In this document: positions 27,801 to 35,447 of the stretch, piece after piece | Layout: the number at the start of each line of letters is the position of its first letter | How positions within the stretch are numbered: position 1 is the first letter of the stretch | NCBI RefSeq assembly: GCF_021646545.1 | Contig: NZ_JAKIRP010000007.1 | Span: 287,741 to 351,740 of the forward strand | Length of the DNA: 64,000 nucleotides | Direction: 5' to 3' | Origin: Chitinophaga filiformis | Lineage (GTDB): Bacteria; Bacteroidota; Bacteroidia; Chitinophagales; Chitinophagaceae | Translations under genes and position numbers: made by a program | Notes under the pieces: model-generated | Database searches by the model: none | What the model saw: the letters and a program-made list of their open reading frames with translations, nothing else | What the model was told of the DNA's origin: nothing

Positions 27801-30314
27801 ATGAAAAACATCTCAACACTTCTCGTGTTGCTGGGGCTACTGCTATGCCATAAGCTCAGCGCACAATTTATGTTACTCGACGACATGGAGGGTAATGGTC
27901 CATGCTCCGGACGATGGACCTACTACGCCGGCAACACTACCACCGGAAAGGTGCAGTTCGGCGTACCTAATCCAGCGCCCTCCACCCTCAATCCCAGTCC
28001 CCTGGTGGCAAAATTCATCAAAGACACCAGCTGCTTTGAGTACATGACCGCCGGTGTATCGCTCACCGATTCCTTTGATCTCAGCACCAACAGCGTGTTT
28101 AAAATGCTGGTATACGCCAACACCAAAGACGAGATCATGTTCAAACTGCAACCCGGCAGTAACTACGGAAAAGCAGTGTATTTCACGTACAAAGTGAGTC
28201 AGATCAATCACTGGGAAGAAGCCACCTTCAACTTCCAGAGCGTGAAGAACAGAACAGACCTGAACCGCGTGGAAGTACATTTCATCGATGGTAAAAAAGC
28301 GAATGGCATTCTGTATTTCGACCTTGTACAGGCACCCAACCCGACGAATATCACGATCTCGGGCCCCAACATACCCATGGGCCAGGAAGATGGTAAAGTG
28401 ATCAACGCAAAACTGAACGGCACCACTTTCAAACCTGCACTGACGCTCAGCAACTGGACCTCTTCCAATCTGCCGGCCGGTGTATCCATTGGTAGTGTAC
28501 AACGCCTCAGCGACTCCACCGCTGCTATTACACTGAGTGGTAATTCGCCCGACAACTATTCCACCAAAACCTTAAAGCTGACCGTCTCAGGACAGGAACT
28601 CACTACCGCCAATGCTGCCACCTATCCCGCGAAAGGCAATGTCATATTTGACGGTAATCCCAACTGGACCATGATCTATGGCGATGAATTCAATGTGCCC
28701 GGTAAACCCGATCGCACTAAATGGACAGTGGACCCAAAGCCTAAAGGATGGATCAACGGAGAACAACAGGTGTATACCGATACCACACGCGACAATGCGA
28801 AGGTCAGAAACGGAGAACTTACCATCACCGCAAAAAGAGACTATCCTACCGGCGACAGTACAGCACCCTGGTCTTCTGCACGCCTGATCACACAAAACAA
28901 ATTGGACTTCAAATATGGTAAAGTGGAAGTAAGGGCTAAACTCCCACGTGCCCGTGGCTCCTGGCCTGCCATATGGCTCATGCCGACCAGCAGCGCCTAT
29001 GGTGCATGGCCTAGAAGCGGTGAGCTGGACATCATGGAGCACGTAGGAAATAATTTCGGTACTGTCCTCTCAACAGTACATACGCAGAACAACAACTGGA
29101 CTAACGGCGGTCACCTTTCTGCTACGAAAAAGATCATGGATGCAGATACCGTATTCCATGTCTATGCCATGGAATGGACGCCCGACTCAATACGCTTTAC
29201 CTACGACGACGTCAAGTGTTATACGTATGTCAATCCGCATACTGACTGGAAAGACTGGCCCTTCGATCAGAAGTTTCACATCATACTCAACGTCGCCGTT
29301 GGCGGCGGCATGGGTGGCGCCATCACAGCCACCGACTTTCCGGACAGCATGACAGTAGATTATGTACGCGTCTACCAGAAAGGGCTTGGCACCCCTATAC
29401 TGGATACCATCATGCTCAGTCCTGCCGACATAAGATTCATTGCCGGTAAACAACAACTGTACGTCGCAAAAGCCTACGATCAGAACGGGCAGCCAATGAC
29501 CATCACTCCTACCTGGAGCATCACTGGCAATGGCAACACCATTACTTCCGGAGGCTTAGCCACACTGGATACTTCGGGTATCGTTACAGTGGCGGCAACG
29601 GTCAATGGTGTTACCAAATCGACCAGCACCTATGCTAATCTTCGTATACCGAACTACAAACCCATCCCTGTAAAAATAGAAGCAGAGCGCTTTGACAACT
29701 CCAACTCCTGCTGTACCGAGCCTACCTCCGACACCGGCGGCGGCCAGAATATCAGCTTCATTGGCGCGGGCACATGGTTTGAATATGACATTGCAGTACC
29801 GGCAGACACCGTTGACTACAAAATACAATTCAGAGTAGCGGTCAGCACTGCATGCAGTCTGAAGATACAGATCAACGACAGCACCCTCCAAACAGTCAAC
29901 CTGCCTGTCAGCGGTGGCTGGCAGAACTGGAGTACTGTTACTTCCGCGCCAATCACGCTCACTCCCGGTAATCAGACCATCCGTATTTATTCCAATGCTT
30001 CCGGCTGGAACTTTAACTGGCTGAACATAGTACGGGACAGTTCTGCAGCGCGTATCGCGTACGCGGCTCCTGTTATTCTCCAGGATGAAAGGCTGCGCGT
30101 CTATCCGAATCCTACTCCTGGTCAGCTGACAATAGATTTGCAGGGTAAGGCTTATAAAACTCTCACGCTGCTGGATATACAGGGTAACGTGATCAGGCAA
30201 TGGGGCATAAGAGCAGGTGAAAAACAGATCACCCGTGATCTTGGCTTCCTGCCGGCAGGTACTTACTTCCTTCGCTTCGATAGGCAGAAGGCGTTTAAGT
30301 TCCTGAAGCTTTGA
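27801..30314 (+). CDS. GH16 endo-beta-glucanase with CBM6 and T9SS sorting domain
   Basis: 837 aa: signal peptide (1-22); N-terminal jelly-roll-like domain (about 23-185); Ig-like domain (185-285); GH16 catalytic domain (288-528) with GELDIMEHVG, where Glu408 is the nucleophile and Glu413 the acid/base, plus GSWPAIWLMP and the closing segment TVDYVRVYQ; a BIG2-like Ig domain (530-615); a CBM6-type domain (about 622-750, starting KIEAERFDN); and a T9SS type A C-terminal domain (from VYPNPTPGQLTIDL). It should be exported by type IX secretion and cut beta-1,3- or mixed-linkage glucans (laminarinase or lichenase type) at the surface or outside the cell. Last gene of PUL 2, right after susD. Confidence 0.94.
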   Translation: MKNISTLLVLLGLLLCHKLSAQFMLLDDMEGNGPCSGRWTYYAGNTTTGKVQFGVPNPAPSTLNPSPLVAKFIKDTSCFEYMTAGVSLTDSFDLSTNSVFKMLVYANTKDEIMFKLQPGSNYGKAVYFTYKVSQINHWEEATFNFQSVKNRTDLNRVEVHFIDGKKANGILYFDLVQAPNPTNITISGPNIPMGQEDGKVINAKLNGTTFKPALTLSNWTSSNLPAGVSIGSVQRLSDSTAAITLSGNSPDNYSTKTLKLTVSGQELTTANAATYPAKGNVIFDGNPNWTMIYGDEFNVPGKPDRTKWTVDPKPKGWINGEQQVYTDTTRDNAKVRNGELTITAKRDYPTGDSTAPWSSARLITQNKLDFKYGKVEVRAKLPRARGSWPAIWLMPTSSAYGAWPRSGELDIMEHVGNNFGTVLSTVHTQNNNWTNGGHLSATKKIMDADTVFHVYAMEWTPDSIRFTYDDVKCYTYVNPHTDWKDWPFDQKFHIILNVAVGGGMGGAITATDFPDSMTVDYVRVYQKGLGTPILDTIMLSPADIRFIAGKQQLYVAKAYDQNGQPMTITPTWSITGNGNTITSGGLATLDTSGIVTVAATVNGVTKSTSTYANLRIPNYKPIPVKIEAERFDNSNSCCTEPTSDTGGGQNISFIGAGTWFEYDIAVPADTVDYKIQFRVAVSTACSLKIQINDSTLQTVNLPVSGGWQNWSTVTSAPITLTPGNQTIRIYSNASGWNFNWLNIVRDSSAARIAYAAPVILQDERLRVYPNPTPGQLTIDLQGKAYKTLTLLDIQGNVIRQWGIRAGEKQITRDLGFLPAGTYFLRFDRQKAFKFLKL

Positions 30315-30320
30315 TGAGTT

Positions 30321-30384
30321 GCGGTTTTCAGGTTGGAATCACTGGCTGCGTTCTAAGGCGCCAGTGATTCTCCATTTGAAACCG
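30321..30384 (+). repeat. Short palindromic unit after the GH16 gene (possible terminator)
   Basis: GCGGTTTTCAGG...AATCACTGGC pairs imperfectly with GCCAGTGATTC...TTGAAACCG, forming a 25 bp-armed hairpin with a loop of about 14 nt, starting 7 bp after the GH16 stop. It is a compact version of the three longer units that follow; about 90 bp present in those units is missing here. It could end transcription of PUL 2, although no T-run follows. Confidence 0.6.
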
Positions 30385-30410
30385 TTATACTTAACTTTCG
30401 CTTGTATTTG

Positions 30411-31057
30411 AGAGCGCCGCAGACTTTGGCTGGAGGTGATACCGCGGTTTTCAGGCTGGGATCACTGGCTGTGTTCTTTGAAGCTGCGTGCTATTGAGCA
30501 TTTGGAATCGTGTAGGCTTTTGGATAGGTATTAAACCCCTGTCAATCGTACGGACCGCTTCAAACAACATAGGCCAGGATTCCCACCTGAAACCGCTTTG
30601 CTTAGTGACTTTCGCTTGTATTTGAGAGCGCCGCAGACTTTGGCTGGAGGTGATACCGCGGTCTTCAGGCTGGGATCACTGGCTGTGTTCTTTGAAGCTG
30701 CGTGCTATTAAGCATTTGGAATCGTGTAAGCTTGGGCATGGTTATTAAACCCCTGTCAATCGTGTGAGCTGCTTCAAACAACATAGGCCAGTGATTCCCA
30801 CCTGAAACCGCTTTGCTTTTTGACTTTCGCTTGTATTTGAGAGCGCCGCAGACTTTGGCTGGGGGTGATACCGCGGTCTTCAGGCTGGGATCACTGGCTG
30901 CGTTCTTTGAAGCTGCGTGCTATTAGGCATTTGGAATCGTGTAGGCTTTTGGATAGGTATTAAACCCCTGTCAATCGTACGGACCGCTTCAAACAACATA
31001 GGCCAGTGATTCCCACCTGAAACCGCTTTACTTATGGACCTGCGCTTATAGATTGAG
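30411..31057 (+). repeat. Three tandem ~215 bp units, each a long palindrome
   Basis: Units start at 30411, 30625 and 30840 with AGAGCGCCGCAGACTTTGGC and are over 90 percent alike by eye. In each, an outer arm GCGGT(T/C)TTCAGGCTGGGATC near the start pairs with GATTCCCACCTGAAACCGC near the end (palindromes 30444-30596, 30658-30811, 30873-31026). Inside, GTTCTTTGAAGC pairs with GCTTCAAACAAC, extending the stem. The third unit decays after 31040. No convincing ORF in either strand. The stretch 30315-31473 is otherwise gene-free. Confidence 0.8.
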
Positions 31058-31128
31058 GCCAGTGTACGCATCATTGTCCTGATAAGTAGTACCCTGTATA
31101 TTATCATAGGGAGAGCGAAAGTAGCACC

Positions 31129-31200
31129 CGGTTTCAGATGGGAATGTCGGGCCTTCGGCTCTCTGGGGTACGACTGATGCAGTTAAATCGATTCCCATCG
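31129..31200. repeat. Degenerate inverted relative of the palindromic unit
   Basis: CGGTTTCAGATGGGAAT (31129-31145) is the reverse complement, with one mismatch, of the ATTCCCACCTGAAACCG arm of the units just upstream, and GATGGGAAT pairs with ATTCCCATC at 31191-31199. It suggests an older, inverted copy of the same element. Confidence 0.45.
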
Positions 31201-31402
31201 CCCACCCGATTGACAAAGCCAAATAGTACTCCGCTGCCAGAGAGGCGCCGACCGACATCCCATACTGGAACCGGAGCTACTTAGCGTGAATAATAAAGAT
31301 ATCCCCACCGATTGACAAAGTTTAATAGCTCTCCACTGCCAGAGAGGCGCCGACCGACATCCCATACTGGAACCGGAGCTACTTAGCGTGAATAATAAGA
31401 GA
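31199..31402 (+). repeat. Two 102 bp direct repeats
   Basis: From CGATTGACAAAG (31207 and 31309) through CAGAGAGGCGCCGACCGACA to GAGCTACTTAGCGTGAATAA the two copies are almost identical, offset by exactly 102 bp; a few changes lie near AAGCCAAATAGTACTCCGC. Small stop-rich frames only. They are unrelated by eye to the 215 bp units. Confidence 0.8.
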
Positions 31403-31418
31403 CCATTCGCATAACAAA

Positions 31419-31452
31419 ACAGGGTGTGTCAGAACTAACCGACACACCCTGT
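31419..31452 (-). terminator. Rho-independent terminator of the sugar dehydrogenase gene
   Basis: ACAGGGTGTGTC (31419-31430) and GACACACCCTGT (31441-31452) form a perfect 12 bp stem with a 10 nt loop, 21 bp beyond the stop codon at 31474. On the minus strand the hairpin is followed by TTTGTTAT. Confidence 0.88.
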
Positions 31453-31473
31453 CTTATAAAAAAGAATGGCGTA

Positions 31474-32724
31474 CTACTTCTTATGAATACTATACAACCT
31501 GCCGTTATCAGTAACAGCATACAAAGCACCATCATTCCCTTCAGTGATATCCCTGAACCGCTGCTCTTCTTTTTCCAGCAGCCTTTCCTCACCCACTACT
31601 TTGTTATTCTCAATCACCAGGCGCGCTATATGAATACTGCTCAAACCACCGATGAACAGATTGTTCTTCCATTCAGGAATACCCTTACCGGAGTAGAATG
31701 TGATACCACTCGGAGATAATACAGGATCCCAGTAATAAACAGGCTGTTCAAGCCCTTCTTTCTGCTGGATGCCGTCACCTACTTTAACGCCTTTATACTC
31801 GATGCCGTAAGTGATGGTCGGCCATCCATAGTTCTTACCAGGTTGGATGCGGTTCAACTCATCACCACCTCTTGGTCCGAACTCAGTTTCCCAGAGGTCA
31901 CCAGTTTCAGGATGGAATGCCAGACCCTGTACATTGCGGTGACCATAGCTGTAAATTTCAGGACGTTTATCAGCCTGTCCTTCAAACGGATTGCCGGCAG
32001 CTGGTTTACCGTCTTTTGTAATGCGTATTACCTTGCCGAGGCCAGAATTCAGTTGTTGCGCCTGAGGCCTGGTTTCGAGGTCAGAACGTTCACCTGTGCT
32101 GATGACGAGATTACCTTCCTTATCGAAGATGATCCTTCCGCCATAATGCAATGTTCCTTTATATGCAGGCGTAGCGCGGTAAATAACCGTTGCGCCTTCT
32201 ATTTTTTTCTCATCTGCGGATAGTTTCCCTTTCGCTACAGCAGTTACATTACCTTCACGAAGTGGTTCGGAGAAAAGCCAGTACACGATCCTGTTACTGC
32301 TGAAGTCAGGATCTACACGTAAGCCCAGCAAACCACCCTGTCCATCAGGATTCACTTTCGGAAGCCCTGTAATAGGTTCACTCACTTGACCGGTGGTGGT
32401 GGCGATACGCATCACACCCCTCTTCTCTGTAATGAGCAGCCTTCCGTCAGGGAGATTGGTAACACCCCAGGGACTTTCCAGTTTATCAGTCAATACAGTA
32501 GCCTCATAGGGTGTTTTTGTCTTCACACCTGCAATACGTGTTTGTCCCGGGAATGCCGGTTTGTAGCTCGTGTTGGGCGCTTTTGTCTCCACCGGAGCAC
32601 TTGAACTGTCGGGAGCCGCTGCTGTAGAATCTGTTCCATTGTCCTTTGGTTGACCGGATGGCGCACCACAGGACGCGAGGGCTAATGTAGCCCCTGTGAT
32701 AATAGCCTGAATGTATGTTCTCAT
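31474..32724 (-). CDS. PQQ-type soluble sugar (aldose/sorbosone) dehydrogenase, lipoprotein
   Basis: 416 aa. The N-terminus ends in a lipobox-like LALASC (Cys19), followed by a Ser/Thr/Pro-rich linker. Residues about 75-416 form the six-bladed propeller of the GSDH family: LESPWGVTNLPDGRLLITEK, GGLLGLRVDPDF, YGGRIIFDKEGNLVISTGER, YSYGHRNVQGLAFHPETG and EFGPRGGDELNRIQPGKNYG. Such enzymes oxidise aldoses with PQQ and calcium in the periplasm. No PQQ synthesis genes are in the window, so the cofactor would be taken up or made elsewhere. It stands alone with its own terminator. Confidence 0.9.
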   Translation of the reverse strand: MRTYIQAIITGATLALASCGAPSGQPKDNGTDSTAAAPDSSSAPVETKAPNTSYKPAFPGQTRIAGVKTKTPYEATVLTDKLESPWGVTNLPDGRLLITEKRGVMRIATTTGQVSEPITGLPKVNPDGQGGLLGLRVDPDFSSNRIVYWLFSEPLREGNVTAVAKGKLSADEKKIEGATVIYRATPAYKGTLHYGGRIIFDKEGNLVISTGERSDLETRPQAQQLNSGLGKVIRITKDGKPAAGNPFEGQADKRPEIYSYGHRNVQGLAFHPETGDLWETEFGPRGGDELNRIQPGKNYGWPTITYGIEYKGVKVGDGIQQKEGLEQPVYYWDPVLSPSGITFYSGKGIPEWKNNLFIGGLSSIHIARLVIENNKVVGEERLLEKEEQRFRDITEGNDGALYAVTDNGRLYSIHKK

Positions 32725-32803
32725 ACGTTCAATTTAAGGCAAAAAATTGATTTGTCTGTCAGTGATATGTTGGATGGTCCCTACAGGGAATTGACGGCAG
32801 CTA

Positions 32804-34981
32804 TCAGGGATTGGGGAGGTATATCTTGAACTCTGTTCCCACTCCCGGCGTGGACGTGAACTGTATGTCCCCGTTCAGTTTTTCTACCGTCTCTTTCACC
32901 AGGTAAAGACCTAAGCCGGAGCCTTTGGATTTTTCTGATACCCTGTAAAACATATTGAAAATATACGGGTGATAGTCTTTGTGAATACCGATGCCGTTAT
33001 CTTTAACACCTATCAATGCGACATCGGCCCTCGCTACAACTGTCACTTCCACATAGGGAGACGTTTTAGCGGGATCGTAGTAACGCACAGCATTAGATAT
33101 AAGATTATTGAGGATAATGGATATCCGGCTTCTGTCAGAACAGAAAGTACCGTCTTCGTCTATATTGATCCTGATCTCCACGTTGGAGTTGCCGGTACTG
33201 ATAAATTTCAGGCTGTTCCTGATATCAATCAGCAGGCCGGAAAAATCAATGGGCGTTCTTTTTACTTCCAGCCTTGCATTCCTGGAGTAGTCGAGAATAT
33301 CAAGGATAAAAACATCCAGCTTTTTGATACTTTCTTCCATCATGGACAAGTTCTGCTTTATGTCCTCCTCGTTCGTCTCTGAAGCGGTATATTCTATGAG
33401 TCCAAGTATAGAAGCCAGCGGCGCCCTGAGGTCGTGGGATACGCTGTAAACAAACCTGTCAAGTTCAGTATTCGTTCTTTTCAGCTTATCGTTGGCATCT
33501 TCCAGTTCCCTGCGATACCTGATCTCCTCGGTTACGTCCCTGAAATTGACGATATATCCCCTTATTACCTCCTCTCTTATATGATTGGTAGCCACGCCTT
33601 CCAGCCATACCCAATGCCCGTCTTTCGCGCGGAAGCGCACTTCAAAGGGGAGCGGCTCTTCCGGTTTTGTGTTGAGCGATAACAGCGAATGGGCAATAAA
33701 GCCCTGGTCTTCCTCGTGGATGTAATCGAGCATGGAAGTGCCTATAAATTCCGCTGTGGAGTATCCTATGATACGCCCGATAGATTCTGTGGCAAAAGTA
33801 TAGTCAAGGCGTTCGTTGATGATAACGATGGCATCGTTGGAGTTCTCGAGCAGGGTACGCAATTTCAATTCACTGTTCGCCAGCGCCAGTTCAGCTTCTT
33901 TTCTTTCCGTGATATCAGAACTGATACCGTCAATACGGATAAGCTTACCTGCTACATTCAATGTTGGCCGCATGCGGGTTAGCAGCCATTTGATCTGGCC
34001 ATTCTTATGACGGACCCTGTACTCTACCTGGCTGTTCGCTCCCTGGCTAAGACGCAGGTTACTTTCATGTACACTTTTTTTGTCTTCATCGACAATTAAA
34101 CTGAACCAGAGGAAGGGATCTTTCATAAAAGCTTCAGGAGCATAACCGTATAAGCGCGTACATGCCGGCGATATCTGCAGCAGCTTGTCCTGTTCCACAT
34201 TGACAGAAAAGAACACCTCATTCATGGTGTTGAATAAAGTACGCAATTCTGTGTTGGCATCGACAATAGCCCGCTCCGCCAGCTTGATCTCGGTAATATC
34301 CATCGTGACGCCCATCAGGCTTACCGGTTCCCCGGTAAGTTCATCTTTGATCACCTCAGCTATCTCCCGCACTATCCGTGGATTATTCGGGTCTCCACCG
34401 GGCAGGATGCGATACTCTGTATCATATCGTCCGGTCTCCATATAGGCCCTGTTCACCTCTTCCAGCATAAATCCCCTGTCGTCAGGATGTACCAGGCTGA
34501 GATAATGTTCATACGTTATTTTCGTCGCAGATGGATCTATTCCCAGCAGATGGAACAATTCATCAGACCAGTAATTTTGTACAGTCGAAAGATCGCGCGA
34601 TACCGGTATATCCCAGCTGCCCGCCTTGGCCACACTCTGTATTGTTTTCAGGTGTACCGTTTCCCTGAGTGTATGCTGCTCATTCTGAACAATATTCTTA
34701 CACTCAGTATGTAACATGTCGGCCGCATGTAAGATGGATGGCATAGTTTCGCCATCGCTGATCACCGGAGATGTTTCGGCGCCAAGTAAATTCAGGGTCT
34801 CCCATAAAATATGATAGAGTTCTTCCAGCGCTCCTGTTTCCTGACTATGCTTGCTTGTCTCTGGCTGCGCTGCTGATGCTCCGTTCAGTAAGATGTCCAG
34901 CTCATGCACCAGATCAGGATTGAGAGGAACATCGCCGCCGGCAAAATGTTTATGTAACAGCTCTTCTAGTATAACATTCAT
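32804..34981 (-). CDS. Soluble multi-PAS sensor histidine kinase (copy B)
   Basis: 725 aa with no membrane segment. An N-terminal helical region of about 110 residues is followed by three PAS/PAC modules (about 115-240 with YLSLVHPDDRGF, 245-370 with GISSDITERKEAELA, 375-495 with VNFRDVTEEIRYRRE), a HisKA dimer domain with phospho-acceptor His516 in YSVSHDLRAPLAS, and an HATPase domain with ILNNLISNAVRYY, KDNGIGI (about 660) and GSGLGLYLVKETV (about 687). It senses a cytosolic signal and phosphorylates a response regulator, probably the CheY-like protein encoded 47 bp upstream. It is a close paralog of the kinase at 35448-37634. Confidence 0.93.
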   Translation of the reverse strand: MNVILEELLHKHFAGGDVPLNPDLVHELDILLNGASAAQPETSKHSQETGALEELYHILWETLNLLGAETSPVISDGETMPSILHAADMLHTECKNIVQNEQHTLRETVHLKTIQSVAKAGSWDIPVSRDLSTVQNYWSDELFHLLGIDPSATKITYEHYLSLVHPDDRGFMLEEVNRAYMETGRYDTEYRILPGGDPNNPRIVREIAEVIKDELTGEPVSLMGVTMDITEIKLAERAIVDANTELRTLFNTMNEVFFSVNVEQDKLLQISPACTRLYGYAPEAFMKDPFLWFSLIVDEDKKSVHESNLRLSQGANSQVEYRVRHKNGQIKWLLTRMRPTLNVAGKLIRIDGISSDITERKEAELALANSELKLRTLLENSNDAIVIINERLDYTFATESIGRIIGYSTAEFIGTSMLDYIHEEDQGFIAHSLLSLNTKPEEPLPFEVRFRAKDGHWVWLEGVATNHIREEVIRGYIVNFRDVTEEIRYRRELEDANDKLKRTNTELDRFVYSVSHDLRAPLASILGLIEYTASETNEEDIKQNLSMMEESIKKLDVFILDILDYSRNARLEVKRTPIDFSGLLIDIRNSLKFISTGNSNVEIRINIDEDGTFCSDRSRISIILNNLISNAVRYYDPAKTSPYVEVTVVARADVALIGVKDNGIGIHKDYHPYIFNMFYRVSEKSKGSGLGLYLVKETVEKLNGDIQFTSTPGVGTEFKIYLPNP

Positions 34982-35028
34982 ATGACGCAGTTGTACCGGG
35001 TAGAAATATGTTGTTCCGGGGATGCCTG

Positions 35029-35442
35029 TCAGGGGTTACCAACGTCCTTCAGCTTGTCTCCTGTCAACGGTTTGTTGAGGAACTGGCACACATAAGGATT
35101 GTTCATTGCCAGCTCCCTGTCTTCCGGAAGCAGGGATGATGAAAGCATCACGATGATACACTTCTTTTTTACCGCTTCCGGCAGTTTTTTATATTCCTCC
35201 AGGAAATCAAAACCATTCATCTTTGGCATATTGATGTCCAGAAATATCAGGTCAGGCAGTGCATCCTTGTTCTCCTGGTTCTCTTCCAGGTAACTGAGCG
35301 CGTCCGTTGCCGAGTCGAGCGGCAGTACCTCCCTGGCAAAGGCATGTTTAGTGAGCACCTTTTTTGCAAGAAAACGGTCTATCTCCGCATCATCTACCAC
35401 CATCACCTTCTCGAAATTAAAGTTGTTACTATCCATTAGCAT
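35029..35442 (-). CDS. CheY-like single-domain response regulator
   Basis: 137 aa, receiver domain only. The acidic pair is Asp17-Asp18 (VMVVDDAEIDR), the phospho-acceptor is Asp69 in LIFLDINMPKMNGFDF, the switch residues lie in IVMLSSSLLPED and the conserved lysine is Lys124 in FLNKPLTG. There is no output domain, so it must act by protein contact or phosphotransfer, as in Rcp1-type regulators paired with PAS kinases. It lies between two paralogous kinase genes, 5 bp after the upstream one, and should be phosphorylated by one or both. A second Met at codon 3 is an alternative start. Confidence 0.93.
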   Translation of the reverse strand: MLMDSNNFNFEKVMVVDDAEIDRFLAKKVLTKHAFAREVLPLDSATDALSYLEENQENKDALPDLIFLDINMPKMNGFDFLEEYKKLPEAVKKKCIIVMLSSSLLPEDRELAMNNPYVCQFLNKPLTGDKLKDVGNP

Positions 35443-35447
35443 ACGAT

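Noticed and set aside
27873..28502. 209-codon minus-strand open frame
   Set aside because: Antisense shadow of the GH16 gene N-terminal domains.
30411..31402. CRISPR array or attC/integron cassette array in the repeat-rich spacer
   Set aside because: Units are 102 or about 215 bp, much too long and with nearly identical spacers for CRISPR; there is no cas gene, no integrase and no cassette ORF between the palindromes.
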